DNA from: Candidatus Iainarchaeum sp.
GTDB lineage: Archaea > Iainarchaeota > Iainarchaeia > Iainarchaeales > GCA-2688035
Length of the DNA stretch: 64,000 bases
Direction of reading: 5' to 3'
Assembly (NCBI GenBank): GCA_017610205.1
Contig: JAFCCL010000006.1
Span: 1-64,000, forward strand
Part shown: piece after piece, positions 27,135 through 35,020 of the stretch
How the letters are laid out: the number at the start of each line of letters is the position of its first letter
Numbering within the stretch: the first letter of the stretch is position 1
Program-made: the position numbers and the translations under genes
The notes under the pieces: model-generated
Databases searched by the model: none
The model's input: the letters and a program-made list of their open reading frames with translations, nothing else
Told to the model about the DNA's origin: nothing

Positions 27135-27521
27135 ATGAAGTATGAAATGACTGACGAAAGATTGGATGCAATCAAGGCCTATCTCAACAAGGTTTGGAAG
27201 CAGCCAAGCAGGTACCCTGATAAAGGAATGATTCTGAGCCTTTCCGACGAAGAAATAACGCAAGTGTTCACAAAGAAAAGGCTTGAATTGGTTAGGTTGA
27301 TTCAAAGCAAGAAATCAAAAAACGCTACAGCGCTAGCAAATCTGGCTGGCAGAAGGCTGAGTGCCGTCATCAGGGACTTGAAACTCTTGGAAAAATTCCA
27401 CATAGTTGAATTGGAAAAAAAGGGAAAAAACATTGTCCCAACAGTCACAAAAGAAATACTAATACTCCCATTAGTGAAACTCAAAACAAGGGCACTGGAA
27501 GAAATAAAGGCAACTACTTAA
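27135..27521 (+). CDS. HTH antitoxin/regulator (TumA-like)
   Basis: About 128 residues from ATG 27135; an earlier in-frame ATG at 27126 would overlap the toxin stop. The centre is a winged-helix (KRLELVRLIQSKKSKNATAL, then RRLSAVIRDLKLLEKFHIVE, then a KGKNIVPTVTKEI wing) like HVO_A0114-type regulators paired with TumE toxins. It probably neutralises the upstream protein and binds the palindrome at 26770. Confidence 0.6.
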   Translation: MKYEMTDERLDAIKAYLNKVWKQPSRYPDKGMILSLSDEEITQVFTKKRLELVRLIQSKKSKNATALANLAGRRLSAVIRDLKLLEKFHIVELEKKGKNIVPTVTKEILILPLVKLKTRALEEIKATT

Positions 27522-27568
27522 CCAGCCTATGGTTACCAATAGTACGGACAAAAAGCAGTTCTTGCGGA

Positions 27569-27580
27569 AAGTTTTTAAAT
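27569..27580 (+). promoter_or_regulatory. TATA-like promoter element
   Basis: GTTTTTAAATAG precedes the small-peptide/zinc-ribbon/GbsR gene group by about 75 bases, in a 110-bp AT-rich gap. It would place transcription start near 27600. Confidence 0.35.
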
Positions 27581-27646
27581 AGAAATAGCATATAATTTAT
27601 GTAATTTCACAAAAAACTGAAATTTGCGAAATCTGGAGGGGTTGAG

Positions 27647-27736
27647 ATGCTTGGTCGGTTAAGGAGTATAGGAGGTCGAATCTTTGAATGGTTGAGAACT
27701 GTCGTGTACGTAATCAAGCTCTGGCTTGGACTTTAG
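27647..27736 (+). CDS. 29-residue hydrophobic peptide
   Basis: GGAGGGG lies six bases before ATG 27647, one of the strongest ribosome-binding sites in the island. The peptide starts with Arg/Gly-rich residues and continues FEWLRTVVYVIKLWLGL, which could lie in or along a membrane. No family is known to me. It may be a leader, a small membrane regulator or chance. Confidence 0.35.
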   Translation: MLGRLRSIGGRIFEWLRTVVYVIKLWLGL

Positions 27737-27765
27737 TTTGCTTTAATTTTTTTATGTGAGTTAGA

Positions 27766-27963
27766 ATGGGTAAGCGTAATGCCAATAAGCCAATTGAAAA
27801 CGTTAATTGCCCAAAGTGCAGGCATCACAAAGTTTGGGCTTTACATCGGGAACAAAAGCGTTGCACGAAATGCGGCTACGAGTTTGTGCCAGAGCAAGAA
27901 CAAAATAAGGGCTTGCTTGGGTTTTTAGAAAATGAATTAGTTCGGAGGCTAAACAATGAGTAA
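27766..27963 (+). CDS. small zinc-ribbon protein
   Basis: 65 residues. NCPKCRHHKVWALHREQKRCTKCGYEF is a classic two-CxxC zinc ribbon, of the kind found in transposase N-termini and transcription accessory proteins. Its stop overlaps the GbsR-like gene start by eight bases, so the two are co-translated. A regulatory DNA-binding role is likely. Confidence 0.65.
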   Translation: MGKRNANKPIENVNCPKCRHHKVWALHREQKRCTKCGYEFVPEQEQNKGLLGFLENELVRRLNNE

Positions 27964-28498
27964 AGTAAAAGAAATCAAAAACAGGTTCGTGAACCATGTT
28001 GCTTTGATTGGAAAACAGTGGGGGTTAGGTGAACCCGCTGGAAGAGTTTGGGGCCTGCTGTTGTTCGAAAACAGGTCTTTGACTCAAAGCGAAATCGCTG
28101 AAGAATGCAATTACAGCCTAAGCTTGGTCAGCCCAAGCTTAACCATCCTGGAAAAATGGGGATTGATTGCAGCAGTGGAAAAAAGAGGCAGAGAAAGACT
28201 CTATAAAGCGACAATGTCTTTTTTGGAAGCATTTGAAAAAATACTGCGAAACTTCATGGAATTTAACATCGAGCCAATCATAGAAATGCTTTCAGAAGCA
28301 AAAGACAAAGAAACAAAGAAAAGACTGCAAAAACTGTTAAGTGAATACAAAAAAACCTCGCTGTTATCAAAATTCTTCTTGGGTTTAATAAGAGCAAAGA
28401 AAACCCTAAGCCTAGAGCAATTAAAGAAAGTGCTTGGAGAAGGTGAATTGATTGCGCTTCAACGAAAAATATCAAAGAAAATGCCAACCATTCGATGA
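27956..28498 (+). CDS. GbsR/MarR-like HTH regulator
   Basis: 180 residues. A winged helix (RVWGLLLFENRSLTQSEIAE, SLSLVSPSLTILEKWGLIAAV, KRGRERLYKA) is followed by a long helical C-terminal half rich in Lys/Glu. This is the GbsR subgroup of MarR regulators. It stands directly upstream of the lipid-type operon and is the best candidate for its controller. Confidence 0.8.
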   Translation: MSKVKEIKNRFVNHVALIGKQWGLGEPAGRVWGLLLFENRSLTQSEIAEECNYSLSLVSPSLTILEKWGLIAAVEKRGRERLYKATMSFLEAFEKILRNFMEFNIEPIIEMLSEAKDKETKKRLQKLLSEYKKTSLLSKFFLGLIRAKKTLSLEQLKKVLGEGELIALQRKISKKMPTIR

Positions 28499-28619
28499 AA
28501 TCTACTGCTTTCTAGAGGCACAGGCAAAGCCAAAGGAAAGTAAGGACGCTATTGCAGCAAAGCTCTCCAATCACCTATTCGATAAAATAACACTTAGTAG
28601 TAGGTCGGAAAAAAAGTAA
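28452..28619 (+). CDS. possible small CDS overlapping the regulator end
   Basis: A TTG-started frame of 55 codons (MRFNEKYQRKCQPFDEIYCF, then LEAQAKPKESKDAIAAKLSN) has protein-like composition and ends 11 bases before the radical SAM gene. It overlaps the regulator by 47 bases. There is no recognised family and no ATG, so it may be a remnant. Confidence 0.3.
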   Translation: MRFNEKYQRKCQPFDEIYCFLEAQAKPKESKDAIAAKLSNHLFDKITLSSRSEKK

Positions 28620-28630
28620 TAGGCGATAGA

Positions 28631-30100
28631 ATGATGATTAAAGAAACCCAGTCAATCTGCCCCACTTGCCAAAAGCTGTTGCCGGCAAGAATAGTTGAAG
28701 AAGACAACAAGGTCTTCCTAGAGAAAACTTGCCCAACCCATGGCTTTTTTAGGGAAATCTATTGGTCGGATGCAAAACTGTTTAAGATATTTGACGAATT
28801 TCAGGAAATGGGTTTTACTCCAGAAAACCCCGCCACAAAAATTGAAAAGGGATGCCCATTCGACTGCGGTTTATGTAAGTTGCATGAATCCCAGACACTC
28901 CTCGCTAACATCGACGTAACCAACAGATGCAACCTTAGGTGCAGTTATTGTTTCGCAAACTCTGCAGTAAGCGGCTACTTGTACGAGCCAAGTTTTGGGG
29001 AAATAGAGAAAATGATGGATTTGCTGAGAGCCGAAAAACCATTCCCTGTTCTGGGAATCCAGTTCAGTGGAGGTGAGCCGTTGCTTAGAACCGATATCGT
29101 GGATTTAGTGAAAAAAGCAAGAGAAAAAGGTTTTACACAAGTACTTATTGCCACTAACGGAATTCAGATTGCAAAAAAATTAAAGCTCGCAAAGCAACTG
29201 CAAGACGCAGGCGTTACAACACTTTACATGAAATTCAATGGCCTGACCCCTGAAACAAACACAGAAAACCACGATTTTATTCCACAAATCCTTGAAAACT
29301 GTAGAAAAGCAGGCTTGCAAATAAGCTTGGTGCCAACAATTATAAAAGGATTCAACGACTATGAAGCATACGCAATAATTAAATTCGCTTTGAAGAACCT
29401 GGATATTGTTAGAGCGGTTAACTTTCAGCCAATTTCTTTCTGCGGGAGAATGCCCGCAAAAGAAAGGAACCAAAAAAGATTCACAATACCCTGTCTAATT
29501 AGTGCACTGGAAGAACAGTCAAACGGCACCATTCCAAGAAACGCTTTTTACCCAATTCCAACAGTTGTACCTCTCTCAAAACTGGCTGAGCAACTATCGA
29601 ACCAAAAGCAAGCAATCTTTTCAGCCCACCCACACTGTGGAGCGGCCACATACCTCTTTAAAGACGATGAAAAGGTCATTCCAATAACTGAATTCGTAAA
29701 CGTAACAGCATTAGTAAAACAAATCGGCGAATTATCCAAAGAAAAACAAAAAGGATTAGCGAAAAAAGTTCTAACAGTAAACAAACTGAGAAAAATCCTG
29801 AAAAAAAACATTATAAAAGAAAAAGCCCCAAAATACCTCAAATTAAACAAGCTATTGCTCGAATTGCTGACAGGAAACTTTAACACATTGCTAGAATTTC
29901 ATTTAAAAACACTTTTTGTTGGAGCAATGCACTTCCAAGACAAATACAACCTTGACGTAGCTAGACTAAAAAAATGCGTAATCCACTACGCCACGCCAGA
30001 CGGAAAAATAATCCCCTTCTGCGCATACAATAACCTGGGTTACAGAGAAAAAATCGAAAAAGCACACAGCAAAGAATTAAAACCGGGGACTTTAAAATGA
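28631..30100 (+). CDS. radical SAM enzyme of the tetraether lipid synthase (Tes/MJ0619) type
   Basis: 489 residues. An N-terminal rubredoxin-like part (ICPTCQKLL, TCPTHGFF) is followed by KGCPFDCGLCKLH, the radical SAM site NRCNLRCSYCFANS (CX3CX2C), FSGGEPLLRTDI and a C-terminal CVIHYATPDGKIIPFCAYNN. This cysteine layout matches the Tes family, which joins isoprenoid chains of archaeal lipids into tetraethers. Related radical SAM enzymes acting on other substrates share parts of it. It overlaps the next gene by four bases, so it heads a tight operon. Confidence 0.75.
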   Translation: MMIKETQSICPTCQKLLPARIVEEDNKVFLEKTCPTHGFFREIYWSDAKLFKIFDEFQEMGFTPENPATKIEKGCPFDCGLCKLHESQTLLANIDVTNRCNLRCSYCFANSAVSGYLYEPSFGEIEKMMDLLRAEKPFPVLGIQFSGGEPLLRTDIVDLVKKAREKGFTQVLIATNGIQIAKKLKLAKQLQDAGVTTLYMKFNGLTPETNTENHDFIPQILENCRKAGLQISLVPTIIKGFNDYEAYAIIKFALKNLDIVRAVNFQPISFCGRMPAKERNQKRFTIPCLISALEEQSNGTIPRNAFYPIPTVVPLSKLAEQLSNQKQAIFSAHPHCGAATYLFKDDEKVIPITEFVNVTALVKQIGELSKEKQKGLAKKVLTVNKLRKILKKNIIKEKAPKYLKLNKLLLELLTGNFNTLLEFHLKTLFVGAMHFQDKYNLDVARLKKCVIHYATPDGKIIPFCAYNNLGYREKIEKAHSKELKPGTLK

Positions 30101-31230
30101 AGGTGAACAAAGCCATGCAAGACATTTGGCAGAAACAAATAGACACCGGCCGGCTTTTAAAGCTCCCTAACAAATTAACAGGAAAGGTTGGAAAGATGAA
30201 AGAATTCAAGGAAACCTACAAGCTAGTACAAAAACTTTCTTCTGTGAACGGATTTGGAGTAAGCAGAGAACTATTGCACAGAACAATGTTTAACTCTGAA
30301 GCACTGCCACCCCTGGGAAAAGAGTATTGGTGGTTTCTATTCATCGGCCAAAACGGAGAAAAGCCAATCCAATTAATGTTCCTCGTTTTCAGAAAACACG
30401 GAAAAAGAATGTCGTTCAACGACAAAAGCATGGTGCTCAAAAGCCATGGCAAAAACAAGTTTCAGGCAGTTACTGCTTGCTGGGTATGGGATGGAAAAAA
30501 ACTGCATGACTTGGGCGACACCAACGCCACAACAACAATCAACTCCAAGAAAAAATCTTTGATTTCAAAAATTTCAAACCACAAAGCGGTTTTTAGAGGA
30601 AAATTTCCAAACTTTGAGCTGAAAATAGGAGACGCCATCAACCTGAACATGACCGAGTTAAAGCGAGTTGACAACAAAGACGCTTACGGCGTATTCTTCC
30701 CCCCCTTTGGCATGGGTTGGGTGAATGCGTTTTCAATAGCCAAAGGCACGGTTTTTGGAAAAGAATTTAAGGGAACAGCACACCTGCAAAAAGTTGTCGG
30801 CATTACAACATTTGGCTGTTTCAACTGGGGAAAAATATTTTTTCAGAAAGGCTCCTCGGTCTCCTTTTTCTGCGTTAAACCAGAAAAAAACTCAAAAAAG
30901 CTCTTTTACCAAGCCATCTCCTTTTACGACCACGAAACCAAAAAAGTCATCAAATTCAAAAGACCAAAGCTAAAAATATTGAAAAAAGAGGGCAAGAAAA
31001 AACCCGAATGGGTCATTACCGGCCGCGATAAAGACAAAGAACTCAAAATTGTGCTGGAAACTTACGCAGAAAAACAATTCACTATGAAAGACGGTGAATG
31101 GCAAGTCTACATCGAGTACGCTGTAACGGCAAAAGAATTCAGCTTAAAAACCAAAGACAGGAAAACCAGCCTGAATGGTTTGGGCAGGGGCGTTGGAAAT
31201 TTTGAAGACGCCTACGGGTTTGTGTTCTAA
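30097..31230 (+). CDS. CrtC/AttH (lipocalin-like) family candidate, copy 1
   Basis: 377 residues, beta-rich, without signal peptide or membrane helix. YWWFLFIGQNG near the start, a central FKGTAHLQKVVGITTFGCFNWG, and the terminal GLGRGVGNFEDAYGF recall the double beta-barrel of carotenoid 1,2-hydratase (CrtC), AttH and tocopherol cyclase. The neighbouring gene is a clear paralogue. Position between a Tes-like enzyme and UbiA suggests an isoprenoid or lipid substrate. Family assignment is tentative. Confidence 0.5.
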   Translation: MKVNKAMQDIWQKQIDTGRLLKLPNKLTGKVGKMKEFKETYKLVQKLSSVNGFGVSRELLHRTMFNSEALPPLGKEYWWFLFIGQNGEKPIQLMFLVFRKHGKRMSFNDKSMVLKSHGKNKFQAVTACWVWDGKKLHDLGDTNATTTINSKKKSLISKISNHKAVFRGKFPNFELKIGDAINLNMTELKRVDNKDAYGVFFPPFGMGWVNAFSIAKGTVFGKEFKGTAHLQKVVGITTFGCFNWGKIFFQKGSSVSFFCVKPEKNSKKLFYQAISFYDHETKKVIKFKRPKLKILKKEGKKKPEWVITGRDKDKELKIVLETYAEKQFTMKDGEWQVYIEYAVTAKEFSLKTKDRKTSLNGLGRGVGNFEDAYGFVF

Positions 31231-31247
31231 AAAAATGGTGATTTATA

Positions 31248-32378
31248 TTGATTGAGACAAAGGTAAAAAAAATCAGCGAAAAAGAAAGAAACACCCTGTA
31301 CGAAAGAATCTGGGAAATCGATCTAAAGGATAAGAAACCTGGCACTTGGTGGTGGTGGTTTTGGATTTTCTTCATAGAAAACAAAGACAATCAAAGCAAA
31401 CCGCAACAGCTAATGGTGCTGTGGTCAACAAAAAATGACAGCAAAATCAAATGCAACGATCTTACCTTAAAATTAGACAACGAAATCAAGGTCCAAAAAA
31501 ACAAAAGCATTTTCAATGGTGCAGCAGCGGCATGGTACTTCGACGGGAAGAGAATGCACGAAGACTATATTCTGGAAAACTGTGACATAACCCTGAGCAA
31601 AAAACCATACGCCCTAGTTTCAGAATCAAAAAACAAGACGTTTTTCTGTGAAAAAAACAACAAGTTTGTAGTGCAAATTAACAAAGGCAAAAAAGAATTT
31701 GTTTTTAATTCAGAAATCGAAGCCAACAACGAATTTGTTGCCCCAACTCTTACCCAAAGCAATTACCTCAACGGCGCCTTTAGCTACAAAGTTCTTCGAA
31801 TGCCAAGACTGGATTTTAATGGTGTAATCAAAAGCCAAGGAAAACAACAAGGCATCAAGGGAACAGCATATTTCCAGCAAGTAGTTGTTAACACCCCCTT
31901 GTTTCCTTGGTATTGGGGAATATTCCATTTCAGGAACGGCAGCATAGTCTCCTACTTCAACCCGCACATTGGAACAGCAATGATAAAAGACAATCTGACA
32001 AAAGCATTACTCAGCAACGGCAACCTTTCACTAAAAAAAGGAATATACTTCTTCGACAAAAAAGCAAAGAAACTGCACCTGTTTAAAAAAATTAAAATCA
32101 AAAAACAGATAAATCAAAAAAACCAGCCAGTATTCAAAGTCAGCGGAGAAAACAAAGACACAAAAATTTCTTTTACCGTTGACTGCTACGCCGATGCATT
32201 CTGGAAATTCGAAAAAAAGTTTCTGGGGCTGGTTAAAATGCGATTAAAGTACAACGAGTACCCTGCCAAAATAACCCAATTCAACTTGCAGAACAAACAA
32301 GGCAAAACGCTGACATCACTAAAAGACTTGGGTGCAGGGATAGGCAATGCGGAACATTCGTGGGGGCTTTTGGCATGA
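31248..32378 (+). CDS. CrtC/AttH (lipocalin-like) family candidate, copy 2
   Basis: 376 residues with a TTG start behind GTGATTT. It is a paralogue of the preceding gene, sharing WWWWFWIFFIEN, AAAWYFDGKRMHEDY, GTAYFQQVVVNTPLFPWYWG and DLGAGIGNAEHSWGLL in the same order and spacing. Overall identity is low, so the duplication is old or both came in together. Two subunits or two sequential hydration/cyclisation steps on a lipid are possible. It overlaps the UbiA gene by 19 bases. Confidence 0.5.
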   Translation: MIETKVKKISEKERNTLYERIWEIDLKDKKPGTWWWWFWIFFIENKDNQSKPQQLMVLWSTKNDSKIKCNDLTLKLDNEIKVQKNKSIFNGAAAAWYFDGKRMHEDYILENCDITLSKKPYALVSESKNKTFFCEKNNKFVVQINKGKKEFVFNSEIEANNEFVAPTLTQSNYLNGAFSYKVLRMPRLDFNGVIKSQGKQQGIKGTAYFQQVVVNTPLFPWYWGIFHFRNGSIVSYFNPHIGTAMIKDNLTKALLSNGNLSLKKGIYFFDKKAKKLHLFKKIKIKKQINQKNQPVFKVSGENKDTKISFTVDCYADAFWKFEKKFLGLVKMRLKYNEYPAKITQFNLQNKQGKTLTSLKDLGAGIGNAEHSWGLLA

Positions 32379-33265
32379 CTGCAAAAAATAAAATAAAAGT
32401 GATTGCAAGAAAAATCAAAGACTTAATCGCACTAATGAGACCAAACGCCTGGTTTGTAACCGTTTTCTCCCTAAGCATTGGAGCAGTATTCGCCCTGCCC
32501 AATACCACCCTTACCACTGAAACAGGCTTAAAGTTTCTCTTCCTGTGCTTTGCTTTCGCTCCATTCATTGCAGGTGGCCTATACGCATTAAACGATGTCA
32601 ATGACAGAAAAGTGGACCAAAGAAACCCGGATAAAGCCCGCAGGCCAATTGCCAGCGGAAGAATAACCCCAATTCAAGGAATAATCTTTTCACTAATCTT
32701 ACTAACCGTTGGCTGTTTTTTGGCCCTGCAAATTTCCTTCATGCACCTTATTTTCGCTTTAATGCTAATTTTTTTGCAACTAATCTATTCAATGCCTCCA
32801 ATAAGATTAAAAGAAACATCAATCGACTTCTTGTTCTCAGGTCCATTAAACCACATGATTAGGTTTACAGCAGCATGGATTCTATTCAAACCAATTACCC
32901 AAATTCCACTGCTCTTACTAGCAAGCTTATTCACATTATACTGTGTTGCATACATTTACTACAAGCTAGTTGACAAAGAATTCACGCCAAAAAAATCGAT
33001 AGCAAGAAACAAAAACATACAAACACAACTAAACTACGCAACCGCAATAGGAATAGGCCTAATGTTCGCCTCAATCCTCCTGCTAAAAGAAGTAGACTTC
33101 GTTTTCATCGCATGCCCAACCTTTCTAACCTTAGCCCTCCTCACGCAAGCTGCCATACCCAGCATGAAAAAAATTGGGTTAATGCGCAGCCTCTTCTATG
33201 GATACGCGCCCTTCAGCCTAATGCTTGGAGTAGTAAGCCTATGGGTGCTAATAATAATGTTCTAA
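32360..33265 (+). CDS. UbiA-family prenyltransferase
   Basis: 301 residues with about eight membrane helices. The first Asp-rich motif is complete: ALNDVNDRKVDQRNPDKARRP (NDxxDxxxD), followed by the RPIASGRI element. The second motif is weaker (YYKLVDKEF). Archaeal relatives make digeranylgeranylglyceryl phosphate or prenylate quinones and heme. It closes the four-gene lipid-type operon. The start at ATG 32360 overlaps the upstream gene; ATG 32374 is an alternative. Confidence 0.85.
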   Translation: MGAFGMTAKNKIKVIARKIKDLIALMRPNAWFVTVFSLSIGAVFALPNTTLTTETGLKFLFLCFAFAPFIAGGLYALNDVNDRKVDQRNPDKARRPIASGRITPIQGIIFSLILLTVGCFLALQISFMHLIFALMLIFLQLIYSMPPIRLKETSIDFLFSGPLNHMIRFTAAWILFKPITQIPLLLLASLFTLYCVAYIYYKLVDKEFTPKKSIARNKNIQTQLNYATAIGIGLMFASILLLKEVDFVFIACPTFLTLALLTQAAIPSMKKIGLMRSLFYGYAPFSLMLGVVSLWVLIIMF

Positions 33266-33284
33266 AACAAACGGAAGACTCAAA

Positions 33285-33590
33285 ATGACAACACCAAAAC
33301 CCATCCTAAAGGATTACTTAAATGACATTACGCAATCCCAATGGAACGCGTTCATACATGGCCGGTTAAAAATTTCAGATTACGTCAAACAAAACAAATT
33401 TTGGATCCAGTTATTTGGAAAAACACGCCAAATACGCAACGAAGTCAACAAGTACACACCAGAACAAATACTGCAAATGCTCAAACAGAACAGGGCAGAT
33501 CTATCAATAGGAGACGAGCAAAAAGCCATCAAACGAATACGTGAAGAATTAAACGTTACCCAAAAAATCCTAGAAGAATTCAAATTCTGA
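33285..33590 (+). CDS. hypothetical helical protein
   Basis: 101 residues, charged and helical (KYTPEQILQMLKQNR, EQKAIKRIREELNVTQKILE). No motif is recognised. It follows UbiA by 19 bases on the same strand and shares the C-rich codon use of the island, so it is probably the last gene of the operon. A hairpin follows. Confidence 0.5.
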   Translation: MTTPKPILKDYLNDITQSQWNAFIHGRLKISDYVKQNKFWIQLFGKTRQIRNEVNKYTPEQILQMLKQNRADLSIGDEQKAIKRIREELNVTQKILEEFKF

Positions 33591-33602
33591 ACAAAAAAAA
33601 GA

Positions 33603-33624
33603 GAGCAGGCTTTCTCACCTGCTC
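33603..33624. terminator. hairpin after the island operon
   Basis: A 7-bp stem GAGCAGG/CCTGCTC with an 8-nt loop lies 12 bases after the last island gene, preceded by an A-run. It may end the operon or serve the opposite strand. Confidence 0.45.
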
Positions 33625-33707
33625 AACGCCACAGCTACAATCCGTTGCTTTTCGCGATTGAGTTCTTCTTCAAGCAGCTCATTGAGCTTGACTGACAACT
33701 CTGACAA
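33615..33707 (-). pseudogene. possible short gene remnant
   Basis: A 30-codon TTG-started minus frame reads SVKLNELLEEELNREKQRIV, strongly helical and protein-like, in the gap between the island and nucS. It may be a left-over C-terminus of a gene deleted when the island arrived. Confidence 0.2.
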
Positions 33708-33739
33708 TGCTTAAAACAACATTGCATAAGTTTTCTATT

Positions 33740-34489
33740 ATGGATTTAAAGCAAGCCCAGCAGCAGATATCAGAGGCACTCAACAGGAAGGATTTGCTAC
33801 TTGTAGTGGCAGACATGTCTGTTGAATACTGGGGGCGGGCTGCTTCCAAATTGCCTCGTGGCAAGCGATTGCTTTTGATAAAGGGAGACAATTCCTTTGC
33901 AATTCATCAAAACAGGTTGTTGCGTCCAACAAATTATATGATGGGAGCAAGGATTGGATGTGAGCTAAAGGACGGTGCACTTTTGCTGAGTGCAAGAAAG
34001 ATTAAGCCAAAGGAAAGCATTGTTGCAACCCTTTACTCGATGGAGGGACTTCATTGCTATCCAATGAGGGAAAATTCTGACCTTCGCCTTTTTGGTTCTG
34101 AAAAGGAATTAAGCGACCAGTTAATGCAGGATTTGAGTTTTCTTGAACCTGGCTTAAAGCCTTTGAATCAGGAAGAGGTTTTTAGAAAAGGTGTTGTTGA
34201 CATTCTTGCAGAGGACTCTGAGGGAAGGCTTGTTGTAATTGAGTTGAAGAGAAGGCAGGCTGATTATAATGCAGTAATGCAATTGAAGAGGTATATGCAG
34301 CAGGTTGAAAAAATTAAGGGAAAGGAAACCCGTGGCTTGTTGCTTGCGCCTTCAATTGGAAAAAATGCCTACGAGCTTCTTCAAAGAAACGGCTGTGAAT
34401 TTTTTAATTTTGAGTTTGAGATAGGAAATCCTGTGGCAAAAATTAAGGGCTTGCGAAAAAAGCAGGAAACACTTGACAAATTTTTTTAG
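33740..34489 (+). CDS. nucS: endonuclease NucS/EndoMS (mismatch-specific)
   Basis: 249 residues from ATG 33740. The N-terminal dimerisation half leads into the RecB-like nuclease motif GVVDILAEDSEGRLVVIELKRR and QLKRYMQQVE. The protein ends QETLDKFF, a perfect QxxLxxFF PCNA-binding box. The family cuts both strands at mismatches in archaea and actinobacteria. A diverged, truncated copy of its first 33 codons lies at 26609. Confidence 0.93.
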   Translation: MDLKQAQQQISEALNRKDLLLVVADMSVEYWGRAASKLPRGKRLLLIKGDNSFAIHQNRLLRPTNYMMGARIGCELKDGALLLSARKIKPKESIVATLYSMEGLHCYPMRENSDLRLFGSEKELSDQLMQDLSFLEPGLKPLNQEEVFRKGVVDILAEDSEGRLVVIELKRRQADYNAVMQLKRYMQQVEKIKGKETRGLLLAPSIGKNAYELLQRNGCEFFNFEFEIGNPVAKIKGLRKKQETLDKFF

Positions 34490-34540
34490 GCCTTTGCAAA
34501 AGGGTTAAATAGTTGTTTTACTAAAATTCTTTTGAATATT

Positions 34541-35020
34541 ATGAAAAGATACTTTCCAACAGGGAAAAGAGTGCGACGCTTTAGAATTGTGGAGCTTAAA
34601 CCTTCTGCGGATGTAGGAAAAGTACAAGAAAAACTTACTGGTTTAAAACCAAAACCAATTGTGTGGGAAAAATATCCTGCTTCCAGAGAAGCCCAGGGAT
34701 TGATTGCTTCAATTGGCAGGCATATTGGAAATCTTGCTTCTAACGCTGCCGAAGCCGACCTTGTTAAATTGCGTAAGGTTCCTGAATCTGAACAGGTTGG
34801 AGTTGCGCTTAGATTGGAAAAGATGGTGAATGGACTTTGGCCAAAGATAGTTGCTGAAACAGTTCCGGGAAACATAAATGCATATGCAAAGGGCATTGTG
34901 TTTTCTTACGTTATTGCAGGTACACTCTATGAAAAGGCAAGATTGTATCCTAAGGCGGCTGAAATGCTTGACAAAATAAATACTATTAATAGAATTTTGA
35001 GAGAGGCGCAAAACCCTTAA
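34541..35020 (+). CDS. hypothetical protein
   Basis: 159 residues from ATG 34541, behind a TTTAAATAG-like promoter about 40 bases upstream. The start is basic (KRYFPTGKRVRRFRIVELK); the rest is helical (REAQGLIASIGRHIGNLASN, KGIVFSYVIAGTLYEKARLY). No family is recognised. It converges with the CNNM gene. Confidence 0.55.
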   Translation: MKRYFPTGKRVRRFRIVELKPSADVGKVQEKLTGLKPKPIVWEKYPASREAQGLIASIGRHIGNLASNAAEADLVKLRKVPESEQVGVALRLEKMVNGLWPKIVAETVPGNINAYAKGIVFSYVIAGTLYEKARLYPKAAEMLDKINTINRILREAQNP

